Position numbers and translations under genes: made by a program
Shown here: positions 47,828 to 56,987 of the stretch, in pieces
Layout: every line of letters begins with the position of its first letter
Position numbering within the stretch: the first letter of the stretch is position 1
Source: an uncultured Polaribacter sp.
GTDB taxonomy: Bacteria > Bacteroidota > Bacteroidia > Flavobacteriales > Flavobacteriaceae
NCBI RefSeq assembly: GCF_947496195.1
Contig: NZ_CANMBY010000001.1
Location: forward strand, 1,426,001 to 1,490,000
Reading direction: 5' to 3'
Length of the DNA: 64,000 nucleotides
The notes under the pieces: generated by a model
What the model saw: only the letters and a program-made list of their open reading frames with translations
Told to the model about the DNA's origin: nothing
Database searches by the model: none

Positions 47828-49303
47828 ATGGAAGAAGACATCAAAAAAGAAGCAGAAAAGAAGTCATATTCAGAGATTGACGCAAAATCAGAAACTGTTA
47901 GAATTATTGAAATTCTAAAAAGCTTTTTAATTAGTCTTTTTGACTTTAAAGACGATACAGACCACAAAGCAACAATTGAAGCAATTAAAGCAGATATTCC
48001 ATTTAAAGGAGCCACTGCATGGATTTTAATTTTTGCAGTATTTGTAGCTTCTATTGGGTTAAATGCAGATTCTACTGCTGTTGTTATTGGAGCCATGTTA
48101 ATATCGCCATTAATGGGGCCAATTTTAGGTTTAGGAATGTCTTTTGCTTTAAATGACATTAATACCTTTAAAAAATCATTAACTCATTTAGGAATTATGA
48201 TTGGGCTAAGTTTATTTGCCTCATTTATGTTTTTTTATTTTTTTCCATTAACTTCTACAACAGAAGGAACTTCTGAATTATTAGGTAGAGTAAGTCCAGA
48301 TATACGAGATGTTTTAATTGCATTTTTTGGTGGTTTAGCACTTATGGTGGCAAGAACAAAAAAAGGTACAATAGCTTCTGTTATTTTTGGAGTAGCTATT
48401 GCTACAGCTTTAATGCCTCCACTTTGTACTGCTGGATTTGGTTTGGCAAGTGGCAATTTTTCTTTCTTTTTTGGAGCAATGTATTTATTTATCATAAATA
48501 CAATTTTTATTGCTTTAGCTTCTTTTATTGTACTCAAATTATTAAAATTTCCAATGCACAAATACGCAAATTCTGTAACAAGAAAGCGTTATGCAACTAT
48601 TGCAACTGTAGTTGGATTAGCAGTAATGATTCCTGCAATATTTACTTTTATAAGTGTTTTTAATGAAAGCCAAACAAAAATTCAATTTAGTAGATTTATA
48701 GAAAATGAGGTAAAGAAAATTCCTAAATTTCAATTACTTGGAGATCCTGATTTTGACTACAAAAAGAAAGAAATAAGAATGAGTTTTTTTAATGAAGTAA
48801 CAGATGATGTTAAATACGTTTTAAAAAATCAACTTAATGATGAAGAATACAATAGACTTAAAGACTTTGATTTAAAAATAAAAGGTAGTGATACCAAGAG
48901 TTTTGAATTAATAACAACTGCATATCAAGAAAAAAGAGAAGAACTACAACAAAGTAAAAATATCATAGACGGTTTACACAAACAAATTGCAGATTTACAA
49001 GAAACAATTTCTAAATTAAATGCAAGAATTGAGCAAGATGCTTTAAACCGAAATGAAAAAGCGGTTGCTTTTAGCAGAATTGCTAAAGATGCAAAAATAA
49101 GATATATAGATATAGAAGAAATTGGTTTTGCAAGTATGTTGTCTTCTAAAGATTTTATTAAAATAGATACAATACCTGTTGCAACAATTAAATGGAATGT
49201 AAAACTACATGACAGTATTATTTCCCCAAAAGAAAGAGAATTAAGAACTTGGTTACAAAAAGAATTGGAGCTAGATACTTTATTCATAAAAAGGGATAAA
49301 TAA
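47828..49303 (+). CDS. DUF389 membrane protein
   Basis: 491 residues from ATG 47828 (a TTG directly before it is in frame but less likely). An N-terminal acidic helix is followed by about six membrane segments with the DUF389 pattern: SIGLNADSTAVVIGAMLISP, LMGPILGLGMSFALND and ATALMPPLCTAGFGLASGNF. The C-terminal half is soluble, including a coiled coil (QQSKNIIDGLHKQIADLQET through RIEQDALNRNEK, about 375-415). Function is unknown; transport or membrane stress roles have been proposed for related proteins. The glycerol fusion gene follows after 22 bases. Confidence 0.9.
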   Translation: MEEDIKKEAEKKSYSEIDAKSETVRIIEILKSFLISLFDFKDDTDHKATIEAIKADIPFKGATAWILIFAVFVASIGLNADSTAVVIGAMLISPLMGPILGLGMSFALNDINTFKKSLTHLGIMIGLSLFASFMFFYFFPLTSTTEGTSELLGRVSPDIRDVLIAFFGGLALMVARTKKGTIASVIFGVAIATALMPPLCTAGFGLASGNFSFFFGAMYLFIINTIFIALASFIVLKLLKFPMHKYANSVTRKRYATIATVVGLAVMIPAIFTFISVFNESQTKIQFSRFIENEVKKIPKFQLLGDPDFDYKKKEIRMSFFNEVTDDVKYVLKNQLNDEEYNRLKDFDLKIKGSDTKSFELITTAYQEKREELQQSKNIIDGLHKQIADLQETISKLNARIEQDALNRNEKAVAFSRIAKDAKIRYIDIEEIGFASMLSSKDFIKIDTIPVATIKWNVKLHDSIISPKERELRTWLQKELELDTLFIKRDK

Positions 49304-49325
49304 TAACATTACTTACAAATCTTAA

Positions 49326-52300
49326 ATGATGGAAAAAAAATATGTAGTTGCATTCGATCAAGGAACAACAAGTACAAGAACTATCATATTTAATAAAGAA
49401 GGAGAAATTGTTGCTGTAGCTCAAAAAGAATTAACTCAACATTATCCTAAATCTGGTTGGGTAGAGCATAACCCTGAAGAAATATATGAAGATCAACTTT
49501 ATACGTTTAAAGAAGCAATAAAAAAAGCAAAAATTAATGCTAATGAAATTGTTTCAATAGGTATTACAAACCAGAGAGAAACTACTGTAGTTTGGGAAAG
49601 AAAAAGTGGTAAACCTATTTATAACGCCATTGTTTGGTTAGATAAAAGAACAGCTTCTATTTGTGATGATTTAAAAAAACAAGGATTAACTAATTACATA
49701 AAAGAAAACACAGGTTTAGTTGTAGATCCTTATTTTTCTGGAACAAAATTAAAGTGGATTTTAGATAATGTTAATGATGCAAAAGAAAAGGCAAATAATG
49801 GTGACCTTTGCTTTGGTACTATAGATAGTTGGTTAATCTACAAATTTACAGAAGGTAAAAAACATGTAACAGATCATACAAATGCATCTAGAACATTAAT
49901 TTATAATATAAAAAATTTAGAATGGGATGATACATTGCTAAAAGCATTAGAAATTCCTAAATCTATGTTACCTGCTGTTCAAGAGTCTTCCTCTAATTTT
50001 GGTACAGTTCTTATTGATGGTGTTCAAATCCCAATTCAAGGTGTTGCTGGAGATCAACAAGCAGCTTTATTTGGACAAGGAGGTTATAAATCTGGTATAG
50101 CAAAAAACACCTATGGAACAGGTTGTTTTATGTTATTGAATGTTGGTAAAAATCAAGTAATTTCTCAAAAAGGATTATTAACCACATTAACTTGTAGCAT
50201 TCAAAATGAACCTATTAATTATGCTTTAGAAGGCAGTGTCTTTGTAGGTGGTGCATCTATTCAATGGCTAAGAGATAAAATGCAATTGATTAAAAATGCT
50301 GTAGAAACAGAGGCTATTTGTAATAGTATTCCACCATTAAAAGATATTTATGTTGTACCTGCTTTTGCTGGTTTAGGAGCTCCTTATTGGGATGCTGAGG
50401 CCAAAGGAAGTATCTATGGAATGACTTTAGATACTGGCAAAAACGAAATCATAAAAGCCACTGTAGAATCTTTAGCTTATCAAACAAGAGATGTCTTAGA
50501 TGCTATGATTCAAGATTCTGGTAAAGAAATGATTGCACTTAAAGTTGATGGTGGTGCAAGTGCAAATAATTATTTAATGCAGTTTCAATCAGATATTTTA
50601 AATGTTGATGTAGATAGACCAAAAATGATTGAAGTTACTGCTTTTGGTGCTGCATTATTAGCAGGAATTAAAGCAGGTTTTTGGCAAAAAGAAGAAATAG
50701 ATAATTTAAGAAATATTGATGTTTTGTTTTCCCCAAAAATGAAATCAAAACAGAGAAATAAAAAGTATAAAGGTTGGTTACAAGCCATTGAAAAAACAAG
50801 AACAACAAAATCAACTACAAAAGAAGATATTTTACGTTTTTCGATTTTAGATAGAGATAAGCAACTTAAAAAAATTGTTTCTAAAAAATTTGATATTGTT
50901 ATTATTGGTGGAGGTGTTACTGGAGCAGGTATAGCTCTAGATGCTGCATCTAGAGGGATGAATGTATGTCTAATAGAAAAAGACGATTTTGCTTCTGGTA
51001 CAAGTAATAAATCAACAAAACTAATACATGGTGGTTTACGTTATTTAAAACAATTGGAAATTGGTTTGGTACGTGAATCTGGATCAGAAAGGGCTATTGT
51101 ACACAAATTAGCACCACATTTAGTCATTCCAGAAAAGATGTTATTACCACTAACAGAAGGTGGTACTTATGGTAAAATGATGACTGCTATTGGCTTAAAA
51201 GTTTACGATTTATTAGCCAATGTTGGTGGAGATGATAGGAGAAGAATGTTAGACAAAAAAGAAACGTTTCACAAAGAGCCTTTATTGGATAAAGATTTGG
51301 TTTTAGGAAGTGGCTATTATGCAGAATACAGAACAGATGATGCAAGACTAACTATAGAATTACTAAAAAAAGCAGCTGAGTTTGGAGCAACGATTATCAA
51401 CTATTGTGAGATGGAATCGTTTGTTTATGATGCCAATCAAGAAATAGAGAGTTTAAATTGTATCGATTATAATTCAGGGAAAAGAATTAATATAAGAGCA
51501 AGAAATTATGTTTCTGCAGCTGGTCCTTGGGTAGATAAAATTAGAAAGAAAGATAATTCTATCAATCATAAATATTTACACTTAACAAAAGGAGTACATA
51601 TTGTTTTTCCTCATGAAAAATTACCTATAAAACAATCTGTTTATTTTGATGTTGAAGATGGTAGAATGGTTTTTGCAATTCCAAGAGGTAGAGTTACTTA
51701 TGTAGGCACAACAGATACTAATTATAATGGAGATTTAAATAGAGTAGTAGCTACAAAAGAAGATGCTTTGTATTTAATAAAAGCAGCTAATGATGCTTTT
51801 CCAGACATCAATTTAACCATTGATGATATCGAATCTAATTGGGCTGGTTTACGTCCTTTAATTCATGAAGAAGATAAAGACCCATCTGAGTTGTCTAGAA
51901 AAGATGAAATTTTTATTTCTAAAAGCGGATTGATTTCCATAGCAGGAGGTAAATTAACAGGTTATAGAAAAATGGCTCAAAGAGTGTTAGAAAAAGTTAC
52001 AGATAAGTTACCTAACAAACGCAAAAGAAAATTAAAGAAATCTTACACAGACGAAATTCCATTAGTTAGTCCTACTTTACATACGTATGAAGAAGTTGAA
52101 GTTTATGAAAAAGAGTTGCAAGATGAATTGGCTTCAAAAGGGATTACTCAAAATTATTATGCTTGGTATTTAGTGTCAACTTATGGTAAAAATGCAAACC
52201 TGATTAGTAAACGTATGGATTTTTATGCAAAAGGAACTCCTATTGAAAAATTAATTAGAGCTGAGGTTTGGTATAGTATCCATTTTGAAATGGCTAATAG

Positions 52301-52499
52301 TTTAGCTGATTTTTTTATTAGAAGAACAGGAAGTCTTTATTTTAATATAGAAAGTGTAACTACATATTTTGATTTAGTAGTAAAAGATTTTATAAAAAAC
52401 TTAAGTTGGGATGATGTAAAAGTTGAGTCTGAGAAAGAAAAAATGAAACTTTTAATTGCTGATGCTAAAACCTATTATGATAAAGAGTTTGAAGCTTAA
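49326..52499 (+). CDS. glpK-glpD: Glycerol kinase-glycerol-3-phosphate dehydrogenase fusion
   Basis: 1057 residues with two full enzymes in one frame. Residues about 1-490 are glycerol kinase (FDQGTTSTRTIIFNKEGEIV, GITNQRETTVVWERKSGKP, KTYGTGCFMLLNVG, KVDGGASANNYLMQFQSDIL). A basic Thr/Lys-rich linker (about 487-505) leads to aerobic FAD glycerol-3-phosphate dehydrogenase (about 506-1057): VIIGGGVTGAGIALDAASRG at 525-544, FASGTSNKSTKLIHGGLRYL, LTKGVHIVFPHEKLP, VTYVGTTDTNYNGD and SIAGGKLTGYRKMA. The linker lacks a Met, so separate translation from an ATG there is not possible. Together they convert glycerol to dihydroxyacetone phosphate, passing electrons to quinone. No glpF is adjacent. Confidence 0.95.
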   Translation: MMEKKYVVAFDQGTTSTRTIIFNKEGEIVAVAQKELTQHYPKSGWVEHNPEEIYEDQLYTFKEAIKKAKINANEIVSIGITNQRETTVVWERKSGKPIYNAIVWLDKRTASICDDLKKQGLTNYIKENTGLVVDPYFSGTKLKWILDNVNDAKEKANNGDLCFGTIDSWLIYKFTEGKKHVTDHTNASRTLIYNIKNLEWDDTLLKALEIPKSMLPAVQESSSNFGTVLIDGVQIPIQGVAGDQQAALFGQGGYKSGIAKNTYGTGCFMLLNVGKNQVISQKGLLTTLTCSIQNEPINYALEGSVFVGGASIQWLRDKMQLIKNAVETEAICNSIPPLKDIYVVPAFAGLGAPYWDAEAKGSIYGMTLDTGKNEIIKATVESLAYQTRDVLDAMIQDSGKEMIALKVDGGASANNYLMQFQSDILNVDVDRPKMIEVTAFGAALLAGIKAGFWQKEEIDNLRNIDVLFSPKMKSKQRNKKYKGWLQAIEKTRTTKSTTKEDILRFSILDRDKQLKKIVSKKFDIVIIGGGVTGAGIALDAASRGMNVCLIEKDDFASGTSNKSTKLIHGGLRYLKQLEIGLVRESGSERAIVHKLAPHLVIPEKMLLPLTEGGTYGKMMTAIGLKVYDLLANVGGDDRRRMLDKKETFHKEPLLDKDLVLGSGYYAEYRTDDARLTIELLKKAAEFGATIINYCEMESFVYDANQEIESLNCIDYNSGKRINIRARNYVSAAGPWVDKIRKKDNSINHKYLHLTKGVHIVFPHEKLPIKQSVYFDVEDGRMVFAIPRGRVTYVGTTDTNYNGDLNRVVATKEDALYLIKAANDAFPDINLTIDDIESNWAGLRPLIHEEDKDPSELSRKDEIFISKSGLISIAGGKLTGYRKMAQRVLEKVTDKLPNKRKRKLKKSYTDEIPLVSPTLHTYEEVEVYEKELQDELASKGITQNYYAWYLVSTYGKNANLISKRMDFYAKGTPIEKLIRAEVWYSIHFEMANSLADFFIRRTGSLYFNIESVTTYFDLVVKDFIKNLSWDDVKVESEKEKMKLLIADAKTYYDKEFEA

Positions 52500-53095
52500 T
52501 TAGTTTGATTAAATAGAATTACTTCAGCATTTTTATTAAACAAATAGGTTTTATTGGTTTGCAATTGTAAGCATTCGAATCGTGTTCTTCTTAATTTTCC
52601 TTTTTTATACAATTGATTTTTATAGACAAATAAAGATGAAAACGGAATTTCAAAAACAAATACCTTTCCATTTTCGGCCTCATTATTTCGTAATACTAAA
52701 GATAAATTGGTATCTGAATCTGTGCTAGCTTTTGGGTTTTTTAAATAATTAGCTAAATAAGGCAGCATTTCTTTAGGATAAATCTCAGGAGTCAAAAAAG
52801 GCAACATTAAATGCTGAAAAACAGTTTTCCATTCTTTTCCATGAGGTTGTACCCTTCCAAACTTTTGATGTGTTACATGATGTGCAATTTCATGCACTAA
52901 AGTCAATAAAAATTGATATTTATTTAAGTTATTATTTACGGTTATTTGAAATCTTCCATTTGGTAATTTTCTAAAATCACCATGTTTGGTTTGTCTTTGA
53001 TTTACAATTTTTAATTCAAAAGAATGTTCATCAATTAAAAATTGAACAAAAGGAATAGCTTTTACAGGAATATAATTTTGATAATTAGTACTCAA
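52496..53095 (-). CDS. SprT-like zinc metalloprotease-domain protein
   Basis: 199 residues. The zinc motif HEIAHH (His68, Glu69, His72) sits in LLTLVHEIAHHVTHQKFG, with a further candidate His in RVQPHGKEWKTVF, the order seen in SprT/Spartan-like proteins. The C-terminal part ends with LRRTRFECLQLQTNKTYLF, without the usual four-Cys zinc ribbon. The cellular role is unknown. It overlaps the fusion gene by four bases at the 3' ends and follows the SDR gene by 12 bases, probably as one transcript. Confidence 0.88.
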   Translation of the reverse strand: MSTNYQNYIPVKAIPFVQFLIDEHSFELKIVNQRQTKHGDFRKLPNGRFQITVNNNLNKYQFLLTLVHEIAHHVTHQKFGRVQPHGKEWKTVFQHLMLPFLTPEIYPKEMLPYLANYLKNPKASTDSDTNLSLVLRNNEAENGKVFVFEIPFSSLFVYKNQLYKKGKLRRTRFECLQLQTNKTYLFNKNAEVILFNQTN

Positions 53096-53107
53096 ACAAA
53101 AACTAAA

Positions 53108-53788
53108 TTAAGGTGTTGTAGATGAAACTTGTAAAACTTTACCATTATAAAATTGATGACCAGTTAAACTAAAATTATAGATATAATTAGCCATCTCTTC
53201 TGCAGAAACAGGAGCTTGAAAACCTGGGAAAGCCTCTTGTAACATTTCTGTTTGTACAGCACCTAATGCCAAAACATTAAAAGCAATTTGTTGTTCTTTA
53301 TACTCTTCAGCTAATAATTCAGATAAGGTAATTACAGCTCCCTTTGCAGACGAGTATGCTGCTAAACCTGGGAATTTCATACTACCTTGTATGCCTCCCA
53401 TAGAACTAATAGTAACAACATGGCTGCCTTTTTGTAAATAAGGGATTAAGCTTTTTGTTAATTCTGCAACACCAAAAACATTTACTTTATAAACTTCTAA
53501 AAAATCATCAGAAGTTAATTCCGTAAAAGGTTTATTTACTAGTTTTCCAGCATTATTAATTAAAATATCAACTTGTTTCCAGTTGTTTTTTACAAACTCT
53601 GTTACCTGTAAAATTTCATCATTTTTACAAATGTCTACAGAAAGGGTTTTAATGTTTTTATGATTTAGAGCTTCAAGGGGTTCTGTATTTCTAGAGATTG
53701 CTAAAACATTATGGTTTTGATTTGCAAATAATTTTGCTAATTCATAACCAATTCCTCTACTAGTTCCAGTAATTACAACATTCTTCAT
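53108..53788 (-). CDS. SDR-family NAD(P)-dependent oxidoreductase
   Basis: 226 residues of the classical short-chain dehydrogenase fold. The nucleotide motif is TGTSRGIG (7-14), the NNAG motif NNAG (78-81), the catalytic Ser is at 128/129 in VVTISSMGG, and the YxxxK pair is Tyr145-Lys149 (AAYSSAKGA). The Arg after the first strand (ISRNTE) suggests NADP preference. The substrate is unknown. It is transcribed with the SprT-like gene. Confidence 0.93.
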   Translation of the reverse strand: MKNVVITGTSRGIGYELAKLFANQNHNVLAISRNTEPLEALNHKNIKTLSVDICKNDEILQVTEFVKNNWKQVDILINNAGKLVNKPFTELTSDDFLEVYKVNVFGVAELTKSLIPYLQKGSHVVTISSMGGIQGSMKFPGLAAYSSAKGAVITLSELLAEEYKEQQIAFNVLALGAVQTEMLQEAFPGFQAPVSAEEMANYIYNFSLTGHQFYNGKVLQVSSTTP

Positions 53789-53853
53789 ATAGTAAAATTT
53801 TCAAGAAGCAATCTACTTAAAATTTCATACATTTAAGAATTAAAATCTTAGAA

Positions 53854-55128
53854 ATGAAAAAATCGTTTATCCTTTTATTTAGTTTACTTTTTATTCAAAA
53901 CATCATATCTCAAACCACATATATTTTATGTGGTAAGCTAGTAGATACAAAGTCTGGAAAAATTGAATCAAAAAAAACAATTTTAGTTGAGAAAACTAAA
54001 ATTATAGATGTTATGGATGGGTATATCATGCCTAAAGGAGCTAATCTAATCGATTTAAGGGATAAAGTTGTGATGCCAGGTTTAATTGACATGCATGTGC
54101 ATTTAGAAATGGAATATGATAATAAAACTCAAATTAGAAAGTATATTACAGATGAAGCTGATATTGCATATAATTCTGTAAAATTTGCAGAAACTACTTT
54201 GTTAAATGGATTTACAACTGTTAGAGATTTAGGGGGAACAGGAGTTAATATTTCTCTTAGAAATGCCATAAATGCAGGTAAAATTCCTGGTCCAAGAGTA
54301 TTTACTGCTGGTAAATCTATTGCAACAACAGGTGGTCATGCAGACCCAACAAATGGTAGTAGTAGAAAATTAATTGGAAATCCTGGTCCAAAAGAAGGAG
54401 TTGTAAATTCTGTAGAAGATGCAAAAAAAGCAGTTAGACAACGATATAAAAATGGAGCAGATTGTATAAAAATAACTGCAACTGGTGGTGTTTTAAGTGT
54501 TGCAAAATCTGGAGATAATCCGCAATTTACAATAGAAGAAGTAAAAGCAATTTGTGATATGGCTAAAGATTATGGAATGCATGTAGCTGCACATGCTCAT
54601 GGAGATATAGGTATGCAAAGAGCAATCATGGGTGGTGTAAAAACTATAGAACATGGTACCTATATGAGCGATAAAACTATGGATTTAATGATAAAACATG
54701 ATGCTTATTTAGTGCCAACAATTACTGCAGGAAAAGAAGTTGCTGAAAAAGCAAAAGTTAAAGGATTCTATCCAGAAATTGTTGTTCCTAAGGCTTTAGC
54801 TGTTGGGCCACAAATACAAGGTACTTTTGGTAGAGCTTATAAAAAAGGAGTAGGTATTGCTTTTGGTACAGATGCAGGTGTTTTTAAGCATGGTGTTAAT
54901 GGTAAAGAGTTTGGCTTTATGGTAGAAGCTGGTATGCCTGCTATAGAAACTTTACAATCTGCAACAATTACAAATGCTATGCTTCTAAAAATGGATGATG
55001 AGATAGGACAAATTAAAAAAGGTTTTATAGCTGATATAATAGCTGTTAATGATGATCCTACTAAAAAAATTGAAACTATGGAAAATGTAGTTTTTGTAAT
55101 GAAAGAAGGTAAAGTTTATAAAAAATAG
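53854..55128 (+). CDS. Secreted amidohydrolase-family protein (prolidase/imidazolonepropionase-like)
   Basis: 424 residues with a signal peptide (FILLFSLLFIQNIISQ). Metal ligands are seen in PGLIDMHVHLEMEYD (His81, His83), KITATGG with Lys near 208, HVAAHAHGDIGMQRAI, KTIEHGTYM and the final Asp in AFGTDAGVFKHGVNG. This matches the periplasmic branch of the amidohydrolase superfamily that includes Xaa-Pro dipeptidase-like and other dipeptidases. The substrate is unassigned. It is alone on its strand and followed by an inverted repeat. Confidence 0.92.
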   Translation: MKKSFILLFSLLFIQNIISQTTYILCGKLVDTKSGKIESKKTILVEKTKIIDVMDGYIMPKGANLIDLRDKVVMPGLIDMHVHLEMEYDNKTQIRKYITDEADIAYNSVKFAETTLLNGFTTVRDLGGTGVNISLRNAINAGKIPGPRVFTAGKSIATTGGHADPTNGSSRKLIGNPGPKEGVVNSVEDAKKAVRQRYKNGADCIKITATGGVLSVAKSGDNPQFTIEEVKAICDMAKDYGMHVAAHAHGDIGMQRAIMGGVKTIEHGTYMSDKTMDLMIKHDAYLVPTITAGKEVAEKAKVKGFYPEIVVPKALAVGPQIQGTFGRAYKKGVGIAFGTDAGVFKHGVNGKEFGFMVEAGMPAIETLQSATITNAMLLKMDDEIGQIKKGFIADIIAVNDDPTKKIETMENVVFVMKEGKVYKK

Positions 55129-55135
55129 TATGCTT

Positions 55136-55183
55136 AATCCTAATAGGATGTTTTGATTGTCTTCAAATCAATATGTTAGGATT
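55136..55183 (+). terminator. Inverted repeat after the amidohydrolase gene
   Basis: AATCCTAA (55136-55143) pairs with TTAGGATT (55176-55183), enclosing an inner hairpin TTGATT (55153-55158) with AATCAA (55166-55171). The trailing TTTTAATT is a weak T-tract, so it may terminate only partly. Confidence 0.45.
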
Positions 55184-55244
55184 TTAATTGATAGTTTTGT
55201 ATATTTGAGTATCAATTCGCTTTCCCCCAAGAAAGTACATTTAT

Positions 55245-55448
55245 ATGAAAAGTAAATATTTCAATCTTTTTTGGGCCTTTGTTGCAAGTGTAATTATTCT
55301 CAATGAATTTATAGATCAAGTTAATTTTGTAAGTTTAGATTCTAAATCATCTAATGCTTGGTTATTGATAATAATATGGTCTTTTATTGCTATAAAGAAT
55401 TATTATTCTTTTTTTAGTAAAGCTAACAAAAAGCTTAATCAAAACTAA
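55245..55448 (+). CDS. Small membrane protein of unknown function
   Basis: 67 residues with two hydrophobic segments (FWAFVASVIILNEFI and NAWLLIIIWSFIAI) joined by a short polar loop and ending in a Lys-rich tail. A TATATTTG box (55200-55207) lies 37 bases before its ATG. The 3' end overlaps the opposite beta-helix gene by 14 bases. I recognise no family. The promoter-like box and clear membrane pattern support a real gene, but short length leaves doubt. Confidence 0.5.
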   Translation: MKSKYFNLFWAFVASVIILNEFIDQVNFVSLDSKSSNAWLLIIIWSFIAIKNYYSFFSKANKKLNQN

Positions 55449-56943
55449 TATGTTGATAAGCTCCTATATCTGGAGTACTACTTCTATCTACTCCCAAAAT
55501 ATCTAAATTAAATAGTGTACTAGTTGCTTTATTAATGGCATCAGAATCTTTACCTATTATAAAATCTTCTCTATTAGTTTCTCTAAAATTAGAAAAACCA
55601 TTTAAAATAATATTTTGATAGTTGGGATTGTTATCAAAATCTAGCTCTAGCACTCCATTAAAATTATTACCAGTATCATTAAATGAAATCATAGAATTAC
55701 GCACGTTAAAATTAAATAAACTACCATCAACTTTATCTAATACAAATTCAATATTGTTATTTCCATCAAAAATACAATTGGTAAAATTAGCTGCGTGTAA
55801 ATCTCTTGTTTCTGTTATTTCTTGTCCATTTTCATTTTGATAAACAAAAAAGTTATTTACTAATACAGCAGGTAATTGTCTAATTCCGTTATTCCAAAAA
55901 TTTGCAAAAGTACTATGAGTAAAATTATAAGTACCACCAACTGTTGCAGCCAAAGAAGCTTGACCTGCAGAGCCAATTACAACATTATGAGCTTCTATAT
56001 TAGTTTCTCTTGCAAGGATACCAAAGTTTGAGTTATTGTAAATTTCAGTATTTTCTAGTTTTAGTGTTGGTGAAGAGTTAGAGCCTATGCTGTCTATTAA
56101 AATTCCAATAATACCATTTTTAATTTGTGCGTGTATAATTTCATTTTCTTTACTTCCAGCACGCATCCAAATGGTTCCCCATTGACCAGGAATTCTAGAG
56201 AATGAATTTTCTAAACGATCACCTTCAAATACAACTTTTTCTGATAAGGTTCCATTTACTTTTAAAGTAGCTTTATCATCTATAATTAAACCAGAATTAC
56301 TATGAAAATGAATTCTTGCTCCAGCATCTATTGTTAGTGTTTTATTGGCAGCAACAGCAGCATATCCATAAATAACTGTTGGCTTTGTGTTGTTGAAATT
56401 TAATTCAGCATCTGTTAAAAAACGGCCTTTAATAGTAGTAGGCTGTCCATTTAAAGTTAAACTATCAATTTTCATGTTGATAGGATCTCTACCAGGAAAA
56501 ATAAAGTTTGCATCTTGTACTAAAGTAACTAAATCTACATCTTGTTGATTTATACCTGTATCAAATAAAATTCTATCTGTGTACAAAGGGTTTGTTACTG
56601 AGTTTGCATCAATAGTAGTTTCTACAAAAACATATATGCTGTCTTTGGCTAAAATATCAATATAGTTAAATTCTTTACCAGGAATACCATCAACATTTAG
56701 CCTGTAATTTGAGTTGGTTCCATTTTCTAGTGCAATTTTAGGAATAGTGATAGCCTTATTACCTCTATTGTATACTTTTAAATTATAAGTAGCAGAACCA
56801 ATATTTGTAAAAACAGTATCTAAAAACACAGTGTCTTTAGAAAACTCTAATTTTCCAAAATTAGGAATTGTGGAAAAATCTTTTCGACAAGAACTTATAG
56901 AGATTAGTACAATACATATAATAAAAGTGATAAAATAACGCAT
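55435..56943 (-). CDS. Lipoprotein with a right-handed beta-helix
   Basis: 502 residues. The signal peptide ends in the lipobox LISISSC, followed by RKDFSTIP. Residues about 25-140 look like an Ig-like domain (DTVFLDTVFTNIGSATYNLK), and residues about 190-440 show short repeated turns typical of a beta-helix (TLTIDAGARIHFHSNSGLII, GTIWMRAG, LENTEIYNNSNFGILARETN). The end reads LFNLDILGVDRSSTPDIGAY, a common ending of such flavobacterial surface proteins. No catalytic site is apparent. It is probably outer-membrane anchored and may follow the glutaminyl cyclase transcript (44-base gap). Confidence 0.8.
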   Translation of the reverse strand: MRYFITFIICIVLISISSCRKDFSTIPNFGKLEFSKDTVFLDTVFTNIGSATYNLKVYNRGNKAITIPKIALENGTNSNYRLNVDGIPGKEFNYIDILAKDSIYVFVETTIDANSVTNPLYTDRILFDTGINQQDVDLVTLVQDANFIFPGRDPINMKIDSLTLNGQPTTIKGRFLTDAELNFNNTKPTVIYGYAAVAANKTLTIDAGARIHFHSNSGLIIDDKATLKVNGTLSEKVVFEGDRLENSFSRIPGQWGTIWMRAGSKENEIIHAQIKNGIIGILIDSIGSNSSPTLKLENTEIYNNSNFGILARETNIEAHNVVIGSAGQASLAATVGGTYNFTHSTFANFWNNGIRQLPAVLVNNFFVYQNENGQEITETRDLHAANFTNCIFDGNNNIEFVLDKVDGSLFNFNVRNSMISFNDTGNNFNGVLELDFDNNPNYQNIILNGFSNFRETNREDFIIGKDSDAINKATSTLFNLDILGVDRSSTPDIGAYQHISFD

Positions 56944-56987
56944 ACATCAATTTTGTATAAAAATAGAACTTTAATTAGATTGTTTTA

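Noticed and set aside
48235..49287. Minus-strand open frames inside the DUF389 gene
   Set aside because: They mirror a convincing membrane protein. Their hydrophobic stretches are the reverse complement of its helices.
50785..50850. Artificial joining of separate glpK and glpD genes
   Set aside because: The frame is open across the junction with no stop, no ATG, no homopolymer slip site longer than six bases and no ribosome-binding-like gap. The simplest reading is a real fusion, though read-level checking is advised.
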